NCBI GenBank assembly: GCA_937936695.1
Contig: CALHCK010000120.1
Location: forward strand, 1 to 9,166
Source of the DNA: an uncultured Polaribacter sp.
GTDB taxonomy: Bacteria > Bacteroidota > Bacteroidia > Flavobacteriales > Flavobacteriaceae
DNA: 9,166 bases
Direction of reading: 5' to 3'
Shown: piece by piece, positions 1-7,281 of the stretch
How the letters are laid out: the number at the start of each line of letters is the position of its first letter
How positions within the stretch are numbered: the stretch's first letter is position 1
Notes under the pieces: model-generated
What the model was told of the DNA's origin: nothing
Databases searched by the model: none
What the model saw: the letters and a program-made list of their open reading frames with translations, nothing else
Position numbers and translations under genes: made by a program

Positions 1-597
1 GTTTACGCAGGAGAAAGTTTTACGCAAACACCAATTACTAGCGATAAAGGTATTGTTAAACGTACCATTTCTGAGCTTAGGTGGGGGCAATTAGAAGGAG
101 GTACTGCTATTGGTATGGGTTTAGGTTCTGCTGTTAATAGATTAAAAGAAAGTACCGCAAAGAGTAAAGTAATTATTTTACTAACAGATGGAGTAAACAA
201 CTCTGGAAATATAGATCCGAAAACAGCAACTATTTTAGCAAAAGAGTTGGGTATAAAAGCTTATACAATTGGTATAGGAACAAATGGAATGGCTGATTTC
301 CCTTGGGCAAAAGATCCAAGAACGGGTAGGTTGCAATTTAGAAAACAACAAGTAGAAATAGACGAAGCGTTGCTAAAAGAAATAGCTTCTGAAACAGAAG
401 GGAAATATTTTAGAGCTACAGATAATACATCATTAAAAGAAATTTATGATGAAATAGATACGTTAGAAAAAACAAAAATAGAAGAGTTTAAGTATTACAA
501 TTATCAAGAAAAATTTAGAGCTTTTGTTTTTTTAGCATTAGGTTTTTTAGTGTTAGAGTTTATTTTAAAGCATACAATTTTTAAATCGTTTATTTAA
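1..597 (+). CDS. batA: BatA, von Willebrand factor A domain membrane protein (5' end outside window)
   Basis: This is the last 198 residues of a BatA-type protein; the frame is open from base 1 and ends at TAA 595-597. Numbering from the window start, the visible part of the vWA domain includes T35 in GGTAIG and D63 in LLTDG, which are the second and third elements of the metal-ion-dependent adhesion site. The first element (DxSxS) lies upstream. A hydrophobic span at about 172-192 anchors the C-terminus in the inner membrane, with only a few residues after it. It differs from BatB in the short PWAKDPRTGR loop near 101-110. The gene leads into batB after 42 bp on the same strand. Family knowledge: BatA and BatB are paralogous vWA proteins of the Bacteroides aerotolerance operon, thought to assemble in the envelope with a MoxR ATPase. 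The BatA name rests on its place directly before BatB and on its sequence pattern; the exact biochemical role is unknown. Confidence 0.9.
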   Translation, partial: VYAGESFTQTPITSDKGIVKRTISELRWGQLEGGTAIGMGLGSAVNRLKESTAKSKVIILLTDGVNNSGNIDPKTATILAKELGIKAYTIGIGTNGMADFPWAKDPRTGRLQFRKQQVEIDEALLKEIASETEGKYFRATDNTSLKEIYDEIDTLEKTKIEEFKYYNYQEKFRAFVFLALGFLVLEFILKHTIFKSFI

Positions 598-639
598 ATA
601 TAGAATATTAATTGATAAACACATTTTCATACTAGAAAT

Positions 640-1686
640 ATGTACAATATAGAAGAACCAATTTATTTTTATTTATTAGCAATTATTCCGGTAATGATTG
701 TTGTTTTCTTGTTGGTTTTTTGGTGGAAAAAGAGAACGCAACGTAAATTTTCTGACTTAAAATTACTTGAAAAATTAGCACCCAATACATCAACTTTTAA
801 AACAGTATTAAAGCTAATAATGTTATTATTAGGAATTACCTTTTTAGTAATTTCTTTGGTAAACCCTAAAATGGGAACCAAATTAAAAACGGTTAAAAGA
901 GAAGGAGTAGATGTAGTTTTTGCGTTAGATGTATCTAAAAGTATGTTGGCAGAAGATATTGCGCCAAATAGATTAGAAAAATCAAAACAAATTATTTCTA
1001 AAATTATAGATAAATTGGGCTCAGATAGAGTTGGGGTAATTATCTATGCAGGAAATTCGTACCCGCTTTTACCAATAACTACAGATCATGCTGCGGCACA
1101 TATGTTTTTACAAAATGCAAATCCAGATATGGTTTCTAGTCAAGGAACAGATATCAATGGAGCATTAGAATTAGCAAAAACATATTATAATAATGATGAA
1201 CAAACCAACCGTTTTTTAATTATTATTTCAGATGGAGAAGATCATCAAGAAGAAACAAAAGAAATAGCGGCAAGTTTAACTAAAGATGGAGTTAAAATTT
1301 ATACTGTTGGTGTTGGTACAGAAAAAGGAGGTCCAATACCATTACGTGTTAACGGGTCTATGATTGGTTATAAAAAAGACAGACAAGGAGAAACAGTAAT
1401 AACTAGAAGACAACCAAAAATTTTACAAGAAATAGCAGATGAAGCTAATGGTAAATTCGTTGATGGTAATGTAACGGGTAAGCCTGTAAAAGAAATTACA
1501 GATATTATTGCTAATGCAGAGAAAAATGAATTTGAAACAAAACAGTTTTCTGATTACAAAGATCAGTTTCAGTGGTTTTTAGCAATAGGGTTGTTTTTTT
1601 TAATTATAGATGTTTTCTTATTTGATAAAAAAACAAAATGGTTGCGAAAAGTAGATTTGTTTAATGAAGAAAAAGGGAAGAAATAA
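640..1686 (+). CDS. batB: BatB, von Willebrand factor A domain membrane protein
   Basis: This is a full-length 348-aa protein, usual for BatB. Two N-terminal membrane spans (about 8-28 and 56-75) enclose a basic loop starting KKRTQRK. A vWA domain follows at about 90-290, and a third span at about 311-328 precedes a basic tail. The MIDAS is complete: D97, S99 and S101 in DVSKS, T170 in GTD, and D198 in SDGED. The positive-inside rule puts the loop and tail in the cytoplasm and the vWA domain in the periplasm; this is inference. The start ATG lies 42 bp after batA, and no other in-frame start fits the first span as well. The stop codon is one base before the better batC start, so the two are probably translationally coupled. 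Family knowledge: Bat proteins were linked to oxygen tolerance in Bacteroides fragilis, but that link has not held in all bacteria, so oxidative-stress function here is only a family-level suggestion. Confidence 0.95.
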   Translation: MYNIEEPIYFYLLAIIPVMIVVFLLVFWWKKRTQRKFSDLKLLEKLAPNTSTFKTVLKLIMLLLGITFLVISLVNPKMGTKLKTVKREGVDVVFALDVSKSMLAEDIAPNRLEKSKQIISKIIDKLGSDRVGVIIYAGNSYPLLPITTDHAAAHMFLQNANPDMVSSQGTDINGALELAKTYYNNDEQTNRFLIIISDGEDHQEETKEIAASLTKDGVKIYTVGVGTEKGGPIPLRVNGSMIGYKKDRQGETVITRRQPKILQEIADEANGKFVDGNVTGKPVKEITDIIANAEKNEFETKQFSDYKDQFQWFLAIGLFFLIIDVFLFDKKTKWLRKVDLFNEEKGKK

Positions 1687-1687
1687 G

Positions 1688-2503
1688 ATGAAAAAAAGAC
1701 TGTATGTACTAGTTGTTTTCTTGCTATTCTTTTCAGTAAAAAAAGCTGTAGCACAAAACGATACCATTGCAAAGCAACGTAAAGCAAGAAAGTTTATTAG
1801 AGAAGGGAATGCATTGTATGAGCAAAAGAAATATGTAGATGCTTCTGTAGCTTATAAAAAAGCACTAAATGAGAATACAAAATATAATAAGGCAGCCTAT
1901 AATTTAGGAAATGCTCTTTATGAAAATAAAAACTATAAAGAAGCGATACCTCAATACGAACTTGCAGCACAAACAGCTAAAGATAAAACTACAAAGGCAG
2001 AGGGGTATCATAACCTTGGTAACGCCATGATGGAGTCTAAAAATTACGAAGGTGCTGTAAATGCTTATAAAAATGCGTTAAGAAATAATCCTTCAGACGA
2101 TGAGACTCGTTATAATCTTGCAGCTGCACAAAAATTACTTAAAAAGCAACAACAAGATAACAAGAATAATAAGGACAAAAACGACAATAATAAAGACGAT
2201 AATAAAGACGATAAAAATAAAGATAATAAAGATAACAAAAACAAAGACAAGAAAGATCAGAATAACAAGGATAAAAAAGACGATAAGAAGGATGAGGGAG
2301 ATAATAAAGACAAGTCTAAAGAATCTGATAAAAATAAAGATCAAAAAGAACAACAAAAGCCAAAGCCTCAACAAGGAAAAATGTCTCCAGAACAGATTAA
2401 GCAGTTATTAGAAAGCTTAAATAACGAAGAGAAAAAAACGCAAAAGAAAATGAATGTTAGAAAGGCAAAAGGTAAAAAGGTAAAGCAAGAAAAAGATTGG
2501 TAA
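1688..2503 (+). CDS. batC: BatC, exported TPR protein with charged low-complexity linker
   Basis: This is a 271-aa exported protein. I chose ATG 1688 rather than the in-frame ATG at 1664 because it begins directly with a signal peptide (MKKRLYVLVV, ending AVAQ near residue 23) and starts one base after the batB stop; the earlier start would prepend eight charged residues. Three TPR units follow at about 34-67, 68-100 and 104-138, each with the A/G-Y-LG-A-YE pattern. Residues 155-225 are almost entirely Lys, Asp, Asn, Glu and Gln and are surely disordered. The last 40 residues return to ordinary sequence, with MSPEQIKQLLE at 232-242 and a final EKDW, an ending I recall as typical of Bacteroidota BatC. 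No membrane span is visible after the signal peptide, so the protein is predicted to be periplasmic. TPR units usually bind other proteins, and BatA, BatB and BatD are the obvious candidates. Confidence 0.92.
   Translation: MKKRLYVLVVFLLFFSVKKAVAQNDTIAKQRKARKFIREGNALYEQKKYVDASVAYKKALNENTKYNKAAYNLGNALYENKNYKEAIPQYELAAQTAKDKTTKAEGYHNLGNAMMESKNYEGAVNAYKNALRNNPSDDETRYNLAAAQKLLKKQQQDNKNNKDKNDNNKDDNKDDKNKDNKDNKNKDKKDQNNKDKKDDKKDEGDNKDKSKESDKNKDQKEQQKPKPQQGKMSPEQIKQLLESLNNEEKKTQKKMNVRKAKGKKVKQEKDW
2150..2356 (+). repeat. Low-complexity Lys/Asp/Asn coding tract with a perfect 12-bp tandem repeat
   Basis: This stretch inside batC is built from AAA, AAT, AAC, GAT and GAC codons. It contains a perfect tandem pair of AATAAAGACGAT at 2189-2200 and 2201-2212, encoding NKDD twice, followed by degenerate copies such as AATAAAGAT. 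The low complexity keeps other frames open on both strands, giving spurious reading frames. Length variation by slippage in multiples of three would leave the BatC frame intact; that is inference. Confidence 0.8.
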
Positions 2504-2523
2504 ATTAGCAAACTTTATAGAAA

Positions 2524-4290
2524 ATGAAGATGAAGTTTTACATAATAATATTTATAAGCTTATTATCCTTTACTGTTTCGGCTCAAGAAGCTACTTTATT
2601 AGCAGAGGTTAGCAAAAATAAATTAGGGGTAAATCAGCGATTAAAAATAAGTTTTACAATTAATAAACAAGGCGGAGATAGATTTGCTCCACCAGCTTTT
2701 AAAGCTTTTAAAGTAGTTGGAGGTCCTAGTCAGTCTGTTAGTCAATCTTGGAGTAACGGAAAAGTATCTTTTTCACAGGCATATACTTATATTATTCAGC
2801 CAAAAAGAAAAGGAGAGTTAGTTATAGAACCTGCTACTATTAAAATAGGAGGGAAAACAATTTCTTCTAAGCCTATAAAAATTAAAGTATTAGATGCTGT
2901 AGAAATTCCTAAAGATCCAAATGATCCTAATTACATAGCACAACAGAATATTCATTTGGTAGCACAGGTTTCTAAATCTAACCCTTACGTTGGAGAAGGG
3001 GTGTATGTAGAGTACAGGTTGTATGTTAGCAATAATGTAAATGTTTACGATACAGGTGTTACTGAATTACCTCAATACAATGGTTTTTGGAATCAAGAAA
3101 TAAAAATTAAAGGACAACCACCTGTTAAAAAAGGTGAATATAACGGAGAAGATTATAGGTATATTGTACTTAAAAAAGCGTTGTTAATTCCTACAAGAAC
3201 AGGTAAACTAACTATAGATCCTATGAAAATGGATGTTGTAATTGGTGTACCTTCTGGTAGAGCAGACTTTTTTGGAAATGTAATTACTAGAAATGTTACA
3301 AAAGAATTTGCATCTGCTAAAAAAATAATAAATGCAAAAGCATTGCCTTTAGAAGGTAAACCAGAAGATTTTACAGGTGCTGTAGGAGATTTTAAATTTG
3401 ATGTTTCTTTAAGTAAAGATGCTTTAAAAGCCAATGAAAGTGCACAAATTAAAGTGGCAATATCAGGAAAAGGAAATTTAAAATTATTTGAATTGCCAGA
3501 AGTAGTAACACCTGTAGAGTTAGAGAAATATCAACCAGAAAGAAAAGAGAAAGTTAGGGTAACTGCAAGTGGAATTTCAGGAGTAATTTCTGATTTATAC
3601 ACGATAGTACCTCAATACAAAGGAAAATATAAAATTCCGAATATATCTTTTTCTTATTTTAATGCTAAAGAGAAAAAATATTACACTAAAACAACAGAAG
3701 ATTTATTTGTAGATATTTTAGAAGGTAAAGAGTTAAAACCTGTTGTAAATACAACAGAAGTAGAAAAGCAAGAAGTAGTATCTACAGGAAAAAACTTTAG
3801 ATACATACAAACTAAAAGTAATTTTGTAACAGCCAAAGAAGATGATTTTTACAAGTCTATTTTATTTTATCTATTATTAATAATGCCTTTAATTGCTATA
3901 CCTGTAGGTGTTTTTGTTGGAAGAAGAAACAAAGCAAGAAATAATGATGTTCTTGGTAATAAGCTTAGAAAAGCAGAAAAGTTAGCTAAAAAATATCTTT
4001 CTGAAGCTCAAAAACAATTAGGTAAAAAAGAAGCGTTTTACGAAGCTTTAGAGCGTGCGTTACATAATTATTTAAAAGCAAAATTAGGTATAGAAACAGC
4101 CGATATAAGTAAAGAAAAAATAACAGATATTTTAGAAAGTAAAAATGTAGACAGTACTACAATATCTAAATTTATAGAGGTGTTAAAAAGTTCTGATTTT
4201 GCTCGTTTTACACCAATTACTGGTACTGAAATGGAGGCTGAATTTGAGCGTGCAAAACAAGTTATTGTTCAATTAGATAAACAATTGTAA
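2524..4290 (+). CDS. batD: BatD, large exported protein with single membrane anchor
   Basis: This is a 588-aa BatD-family protein. The signal peptide covers about residues 1-21 and ends SAQ; ATG 2530 (residue 3) is an equally possible start, and the mature protein would be the same. Residues 22-440 are a beta-rich periplasmic region with signature patches: PKRKGELVIEPATIKIGG at 93-110 and LKKALLIPTRTGKLTIDP at 216-233. One membrane span lies at about 445-466 and is followed by the basic GRRNKAR, which marks the cytoplasmic side. The remaining 120 residues are charged and helical (for example 476-545), forming a cytoplasmic domain. The gene follows batC by 20 bp and ends 2 bp before batE. Family knowledge places BatD with the BatA/BatB vWA proteins. 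Because it has sizeable parts on both sides of the membrane, it could couple periplasmic partners to a cytoplasmic MoxR ATPase; this is inference. Confidence 0.93.
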   Translation: MKMKFYIIIFISLLSFTVSAQEATLLAEVSKNKLGVNQRLKISFTINKQGGDRFAPPAFKAFKVVGGPSQSVSQSWSNGKVSFSQAYTYIIQPKRKGELVIEPATIKIGGKTISSKPIKIKVLDAVEIPKDPNDPNYIAQQNIHLVAQVSKSNPYVGEGVYVEYRLYVSNNVNVYDTGVTELPQYNGFWNQEIKIKGQPPVKKGEYNGEDYRYIVLKKALLIPTRTGKLTIDPMKMDVVIGVPSGRADFFGNVITRNVTKEFASAKKIINAKALPLEGKPEDFTGAVGDFKFDVSLSKDALKANESAQIKVAISGKGNLKLFELPEVVTPVELEKYQPERKEKVRVTASGISGVISDLYTIVPQYKGKYKIPNISFSYFNAKEKKYYTKTTEDLFVDILEGKELKPVVNTTEVEKQEVVSTGKNFRYIQTKSNFVTAKEDDFYKSILFYLLLIMPLIAIPVGVFVGRRNKARNNDVLGNKLRKAEKLAKKYLSEAQKQLGKKEAFYEALERALHNYLKAKLGIETADISKEKITDILESKNVDSTTISKFIEVLKSSDFARFTPITGTEMEAEFERAKQVIVQLDKQL

Positions 4291-4292
4291 AA

Positions 4293-5042
4293 ATGAAAAA
4301 AATAGTATTTTTATTATTGATAATTGCCAGTTATACTTCTGCTCAAAATGTAGATAGTTTATTTGTTTCTGCTAATGGTTTGTATAAAAACGGCAAATTT
4401 AAAGAGGCAATAGAACAGTACAAAGCTATAGAGAGTAAAGGTTTGGTATCGTCAGAATTGTATTATAACTTAGGGAATTCATATTATAAATTAAATAAAG
4501 TAGGACCTTCTATTTACTTTTATGAAAAAGCATTAAAATTAGATCCTTTAAATAAAGATGTGAGTACTAATTTAGTATTTGCAAAACGTTTGGCTTTAGA
4601 TAATATAGAAGCATTACCAAAAACTATTTTTCAGAAATTTAATAAAAACTATTTACAAAAACTCTCATACAATCAATGGGCAGTTTTGATTGTTGTGTTG
4701 TCTGTATTGGCAAGTTTGTTTTTTTTGATGTTTTATTTTGTAGAGGCATCTTTAAAAAAACGCATTTATTTTATAGCAAGTATTTTTAGTTTTTTACTCT
4801 TGTTAGGTTCTTTTTTTATTACTGAAAATCAATACAATTTATCTAAAAATAAAAAAGAAGCTATTGTTTTTGCTAGTAAAACAAGTATTAAAAATGCACC
4901 AACACTTAATGCCGAAGAAATATTTACATTGCATGAAGGAGCAAAAGTTATAGTGTTAGATGCTATTGATGATTGGAAAAAAATAAAAATAGCCGATGGT
5001 AAATTAGGATGGATTATTGCATCTGAAATTAAAGAAATTTAA
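4293..5042 (+). CDS. batE: BatE, TPR and SH3-like domain membrane protein
   Basis: This is a 249-aa protein. A signal peptide at about 1-18 (ending TSAQ) is followed by TPR units at about 22-90 with YYNLGNSYYKL and YEKALKLDP patterns. Two membrane spans follow at about 129-150 and 157-176, joined by a short EASLKKR loop, and then a bacterial SH3-like domain at about 188-249 (hallmarks NAPTLNAEE and DGKLGWI). The basic short loop suggests a hairpin, with both the TPR and SH3-like parts in the periplasm. The start lies two bases after the batD stop, so translational coupling is likely. Family knowledge: SH3b domains often bind peptidoglycan or peptides, so this may be the wall-contacting member of the complex; that is inference. 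No clear hairpin terminator follows before the sulP gene. Confidence 0.93.
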   Translation: MKKIVFLLLIIASYTSAQNVDSLFVSANGLYKNGKFKEAIEQYKAIESKGLVSSELYYNLGNSYYKLNKVGPSIYFYEKALKLDPLNKDVSTNLVFAKRLALDNIEALPKTIFQKFNKNYLQKLSYNQWAVLIVVLSVLASLFFLMFYFVEASLKKRIYFIASIFSFLLLLGSFFITENQYNLSKNKKEAIVFASKTSIKNAPTLNAEEIFTLHEGAKVIVLDAIDDWKKIKIADGKLGWIIASEIKEI

Positions 5043-5218
5043 TAGAAGGTAATTTTATTAAAACTTATAGCAGAAAATTAATTTTTAATCCTATTTTTAA
5101 AAACTCTATTAGTTGTTTGTTTCGTTTTTTCAAAGAGCTATTAATCAATAATTTAAAGAAAGAGCTTTTTTTAGTCTTCATGTTTTAAAGGCTTTTTAAT
5201 GCTTTTATAACATAAGAA

Positions 5219-6772
5219 ATGAAAACATCAAGTTTACCAAAAAAAGGATTTGCAGCTTTAAAAGCACATTTTAAAGATGATGTAATATCAGGGTTTAGTG
5301 TGTCATTAATAGCTTTACCATTGTGTTTGGGTATTGCTATTGCCTCTGGTATGCCTCCGTTGGCAGGATTAGTTACAGCAATAATTGGTGGTATTTTTGC
5401 TTCTAGAATTTCTGGAACTTTTGTTACTATTAGTGGTCCTGCAGCAGGTTTAATTGTTATTTCTTTAGGAGCTGTAGAAAGTTTAGGATACCCTAATGCG
5501 CTTGGTACTATATTAGTAGCAGGTATTTTTGTAGCATGTTTTGGTTTTTTAAAAGTAGGTAAAATAGGTGATTATTTTCCGCTGTCTGCTGTACACGGTA
5601 TGTTGGCTGCAATAGGTGTAATTATTATAGTTAAGCAGCTTTTTCCTGCTTTGGGTATCGCTTCTGTTAAAGGAGGTATTTTTTCTATTATAGCACAGCT
5701 TCCAGGAAAATTAAGTCAAACAAATTTAGATTGTCTATTTATAGCTTTAGGTACAATTATTATTTTAATAGTGCATCCAAAAGTAAAATTCAAATGGTTT
5801 CAAGCAATTCCAGCTCCTTTATGGGTGCTAATTTTTTCAATAACTGCTGCTAAAATTATTGGTACAGATAATTTAAGTATGGTAGATATGCCTAATGATT
5901 TATTTGGAGAAGAAGGTTTTCAGTTTCCATCTTTTAGTAAAATAGCATCTTCTGCTTTTTGGGTTGCTGTTATTGGTTTTGCTTTGGTTTCTGGTATAGA
6001 AAGTTTATTAAGTGCAAAAGCTGTAGATACCTTAGATCCTTATAAAAGAGAATCTAATTTAGATAAAGATTTAATAGCAATGGGTTTAGGCTCTTCTATG
6101 GCATCTTTAATAGGTGGTTTGCCAATGATTTCAGAAATTGTTCGTTCATCAGCTAATATTTCTTACGGAGCTAAAACGCAGTGGGCAAATTTTTACCACG
6201 GAGTATTTTTATTAATATATCTTTTTATTGGAGTAGTTGTTATAGAGATGATTCCAATTTCTGCATTATCAGCTATGTTGGTTTTTACAGGGTTTAAATT
6301 AGCATCTCCAAAAGAATTTAAGCATATGTATAGCATTGGTAAAATTCAGTTCGTAGTGTTTGTTATAACTCTAGTAGCTGTTTTAGCAACAGATTTAATT
6401 GTTGGTATTGGTATTGGTATTATAACTCAGTATGTGTTTTCTTTAATTAACGGAGCAAAAATAAATGAGTTATTTAAATCTAAGTTAGTTGTTTCAGAAG
6501 AAAATGGCCAAACTATTATAACGTTAAAAGGAGCTCAGTTTTTTTCTAACTATTTGTCTTTAAAAAAGCAAATAGATCGTGCTTCTGAAAACAGTAAAAA
6601 AATTGTAGTTAATTTTAAAGAAGCTTCTTTTGTAGGGCATACAGTAATAAAGCATTTAAAAGCGTTAAAAAACAGGAAAGAGCAACAAGGTGTTGTTTTA
6701 GAATTGATGTATTTAGAAGAGTTAAAACCTTTGTCTAAGCATTCTTTAGCAGACAGGGTTCAAGACAAATAA
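5219..6772 (+). CDS. SulP-family inorganic anion transporter with STAS-like domain
   Basis: This is a 517-aa inner-membrane transporter, near the usual length for compact bacterial SulP proteins. The membrane domain covers about residues 20-410. It shows IALPLCLGIAIASGMPPLAGL near 31-51, SGPAAG at 72-77, and a SulP signature block at 260-330: ESLLSAKAVDTLDP, then GGLPMISEIVRSSAN, then the NFYHGVFLL segment. Residues about 421-505 form a STAS-like domain (IVVNFKEASF, then GHTVIKHLKAL). In SulP relatives I recall, this helix start usually reads DHT, whereas here it is GHT (G473). The substrate cannot be read from sequence: bicarbonate, sulfate or another anion is possible. Carbonic anhydrase genes often accompany SulP genes in Bacteroidota, but none is in this window. 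The gene is 176 bp downstream of batE on the same strand, with no exact promoter consensus between, and ends at a strong terminator. Confidence 0.92.
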   Translation: MKTSSLPKKGFAALKAHFKDDVISGFSVSLIALPLCLGIAIASGMPPLAGLVTAIIGGIFASRISGTFVTISGPAAGLIVISLGAVESLGYPNALGTILVAGIFVACFGFLKVGKIGDYFPLSAVHGMLAAIGVIIIVKQLFPALGIASVKGGIFSIIAQLPGKLSQTNLDCLFIALGTIIILIVHPKVKFKWFQAIPAPLWVLIFSITAAKIIGTDNLSMVDMPNDLFGEEGFQFPSFSKIASSAFWVAVIGFALVSGIESLLSAKAVDTLDPYKRESNLDKDLIAMGLGSSMASLIGGLPMISEIVRSSANISYGAKTQWANFYHGVFLLIYLFIGVVVIEMIPISALSAMLVFTGFKLASPKEFKHMYSIGKIQFVVFVITLVAVLATDLIVGIGIGIITQYVFSLINGAKINELFKSKLVVSEENGQTIITLKGAQFFSNYLSLKKQIDRASENSKKIVVNFKEASFVGHTVIKHLKALKNRKEQQGVVLELMYLEELKPLSKHSLADRVQDK

Positions 6773-6790
6773 TATAATATAAAATATTTC

Positions 6791-6832
6791 AAATAAAAAA
6801 GCTTTTACTGTTTAGTAAAAGCTTTTTTATTT
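6791..6832. terminator. Bidirectional hairpin terminator between convergent genes
   Basis: A perfect inverted repeat pairs 6791-6809 with 6814-6832: a 19-bp stem with core AAAAAAGCTTTTAC/GTAAAAGCTTTTTT and a 4-base GTTT loop. The A-run on the left arm and T-run on the right arm give a U-tract in both directions. It lies 18 bp after the sulP stop and 19 bp after the stop of the convergent exported-protein gene, so it probably serves both. Confidence 0.9.
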
Positions 6833-6851
6833 ATCAGATTAAAAAGATAAC

Positions 6852-7223
6852 TTAAATTTTTGTCATCCTATTTTCCCAAGATCTTCCAGCCAAATTAGCT
6901 GTATAGTATACTTTTTTACCGCTTACTTTATTTATAGATATGTTTAATTTCATCCCTTTTTTAAAAGGAAAATCAGGTAAGTTAGATTCTGTGATAGATA
7001 AAGTATATGCACATTCAGAAACCCATTTGATATCTGCCTTTATATAGTGTTCTTTTTTGTTGTGGTATTCTATATATTTATCACCTTTAAAAGAAACAAA
7101 AATATCTTTTTTGTTATTTCTGTATTTAAAATTGCTGTTTTTTATAGAACCACAATTGGGTTTATCAAAAGACATTAACGATAGTACACCAAAAAATAGA
7201 ATTAGTTTGTAGATTTTTTTCAT
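6852..7223 (-). CDS. Small exported protein, uncharacterised flavobacterial family
   Basis: This is a 123-aa protein on the - strand. I chose ATG 7223 because it begins directly with a signal peptide (MKKIYKLILFFGVLSLMSF); an in-frame ATG at 7265 would add 14 residues ahead of it. The mature part is beta-rich, with two cysteines (C24 in PNCGSIKN and C71 in VSECAYTL) that could form a disulfide. The context of C24 (KPNC) is not a good lipobox, so a lipoprotein is unlikely. The pattern of C, then NFKYR, a GDKYIEY strand, KWVSECAYTL, a long loop and a C-terminal MTKI resembles a small exported Bacteroidota family. From memory, some members carry the misleading database label 'DNA topoisomerase IV'; nothing here resembles a topoisomerase. 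It lies 58 bp downstream of cvpA on the same strand, so co-transcription is plausible. The function is unknown. Confidence 0.8.
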   Translation of the reverse strand: MKKIYKLILFFGVLSLMSFDKPNCGSIKNSNFKYRNNKKDIFVSFKGDKYIEYHNKKEHYIKADIKWVSECAYTLSITESNLPDFPFKKGMKLNISINKVSGKKVYYTANLAGRSWENRMTKI

Positions 7224-7281
7224 TAGATTGAATTTAAGAGCATGCAATTTAAAAAATGCATCCAAGGTTTGTGAATTTATG

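Noticed and set aside
1664..1687. Earlier in-frame batC start giving MKKKGRNK ahead of the signal peptide
   Set aside because: ATG 1688 gives a normal signal peptide and sits one base after the batB stop; the upstream start overlaps batB and spoils the N-terminus.
2135..2374. A 79-residue, extremely hydrophobic reading frame on the - strand
   Set aside because: It is the complement of the Lys/Asp/Asn codons in batC. AAA, AAT and GAT read backwards give Phe, Ile and Leu, so the hydrophobicity is an artefact.
2100..2411. A 103-residue Lys/Ile/Thr-rich + strand frame
   Set aside because: It is a frame shadow of the batC low-complexity tract, with no start context and no recognisable protein pattern.
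2724..2734. The string CCTAGTCAGTC occurs in batD and again near 8594 in the exported-protein gene
   Set aside because: Both copies encode PSQS within unrelated proteins, and two occurrences of a short string are not a repeat family.
5186..5207. Possible hairpin TAAAGGC/GCTTTTA just before sulP
   Set aside because: It has only seven pairs including one G-U and an 8-base loop, with no U-tract after it. It is too weak to call as a terminator or riboswitch in such AT-rich DNA.
7241..7262. Imperfect inverted repeat around TGCA between cvpA and the exported-protein gene
   Set aside because: Only four outer pairs are solid and the interior is AT-rich with a mismatch. There is no U-tract, so it does not support a terminator or operator call.
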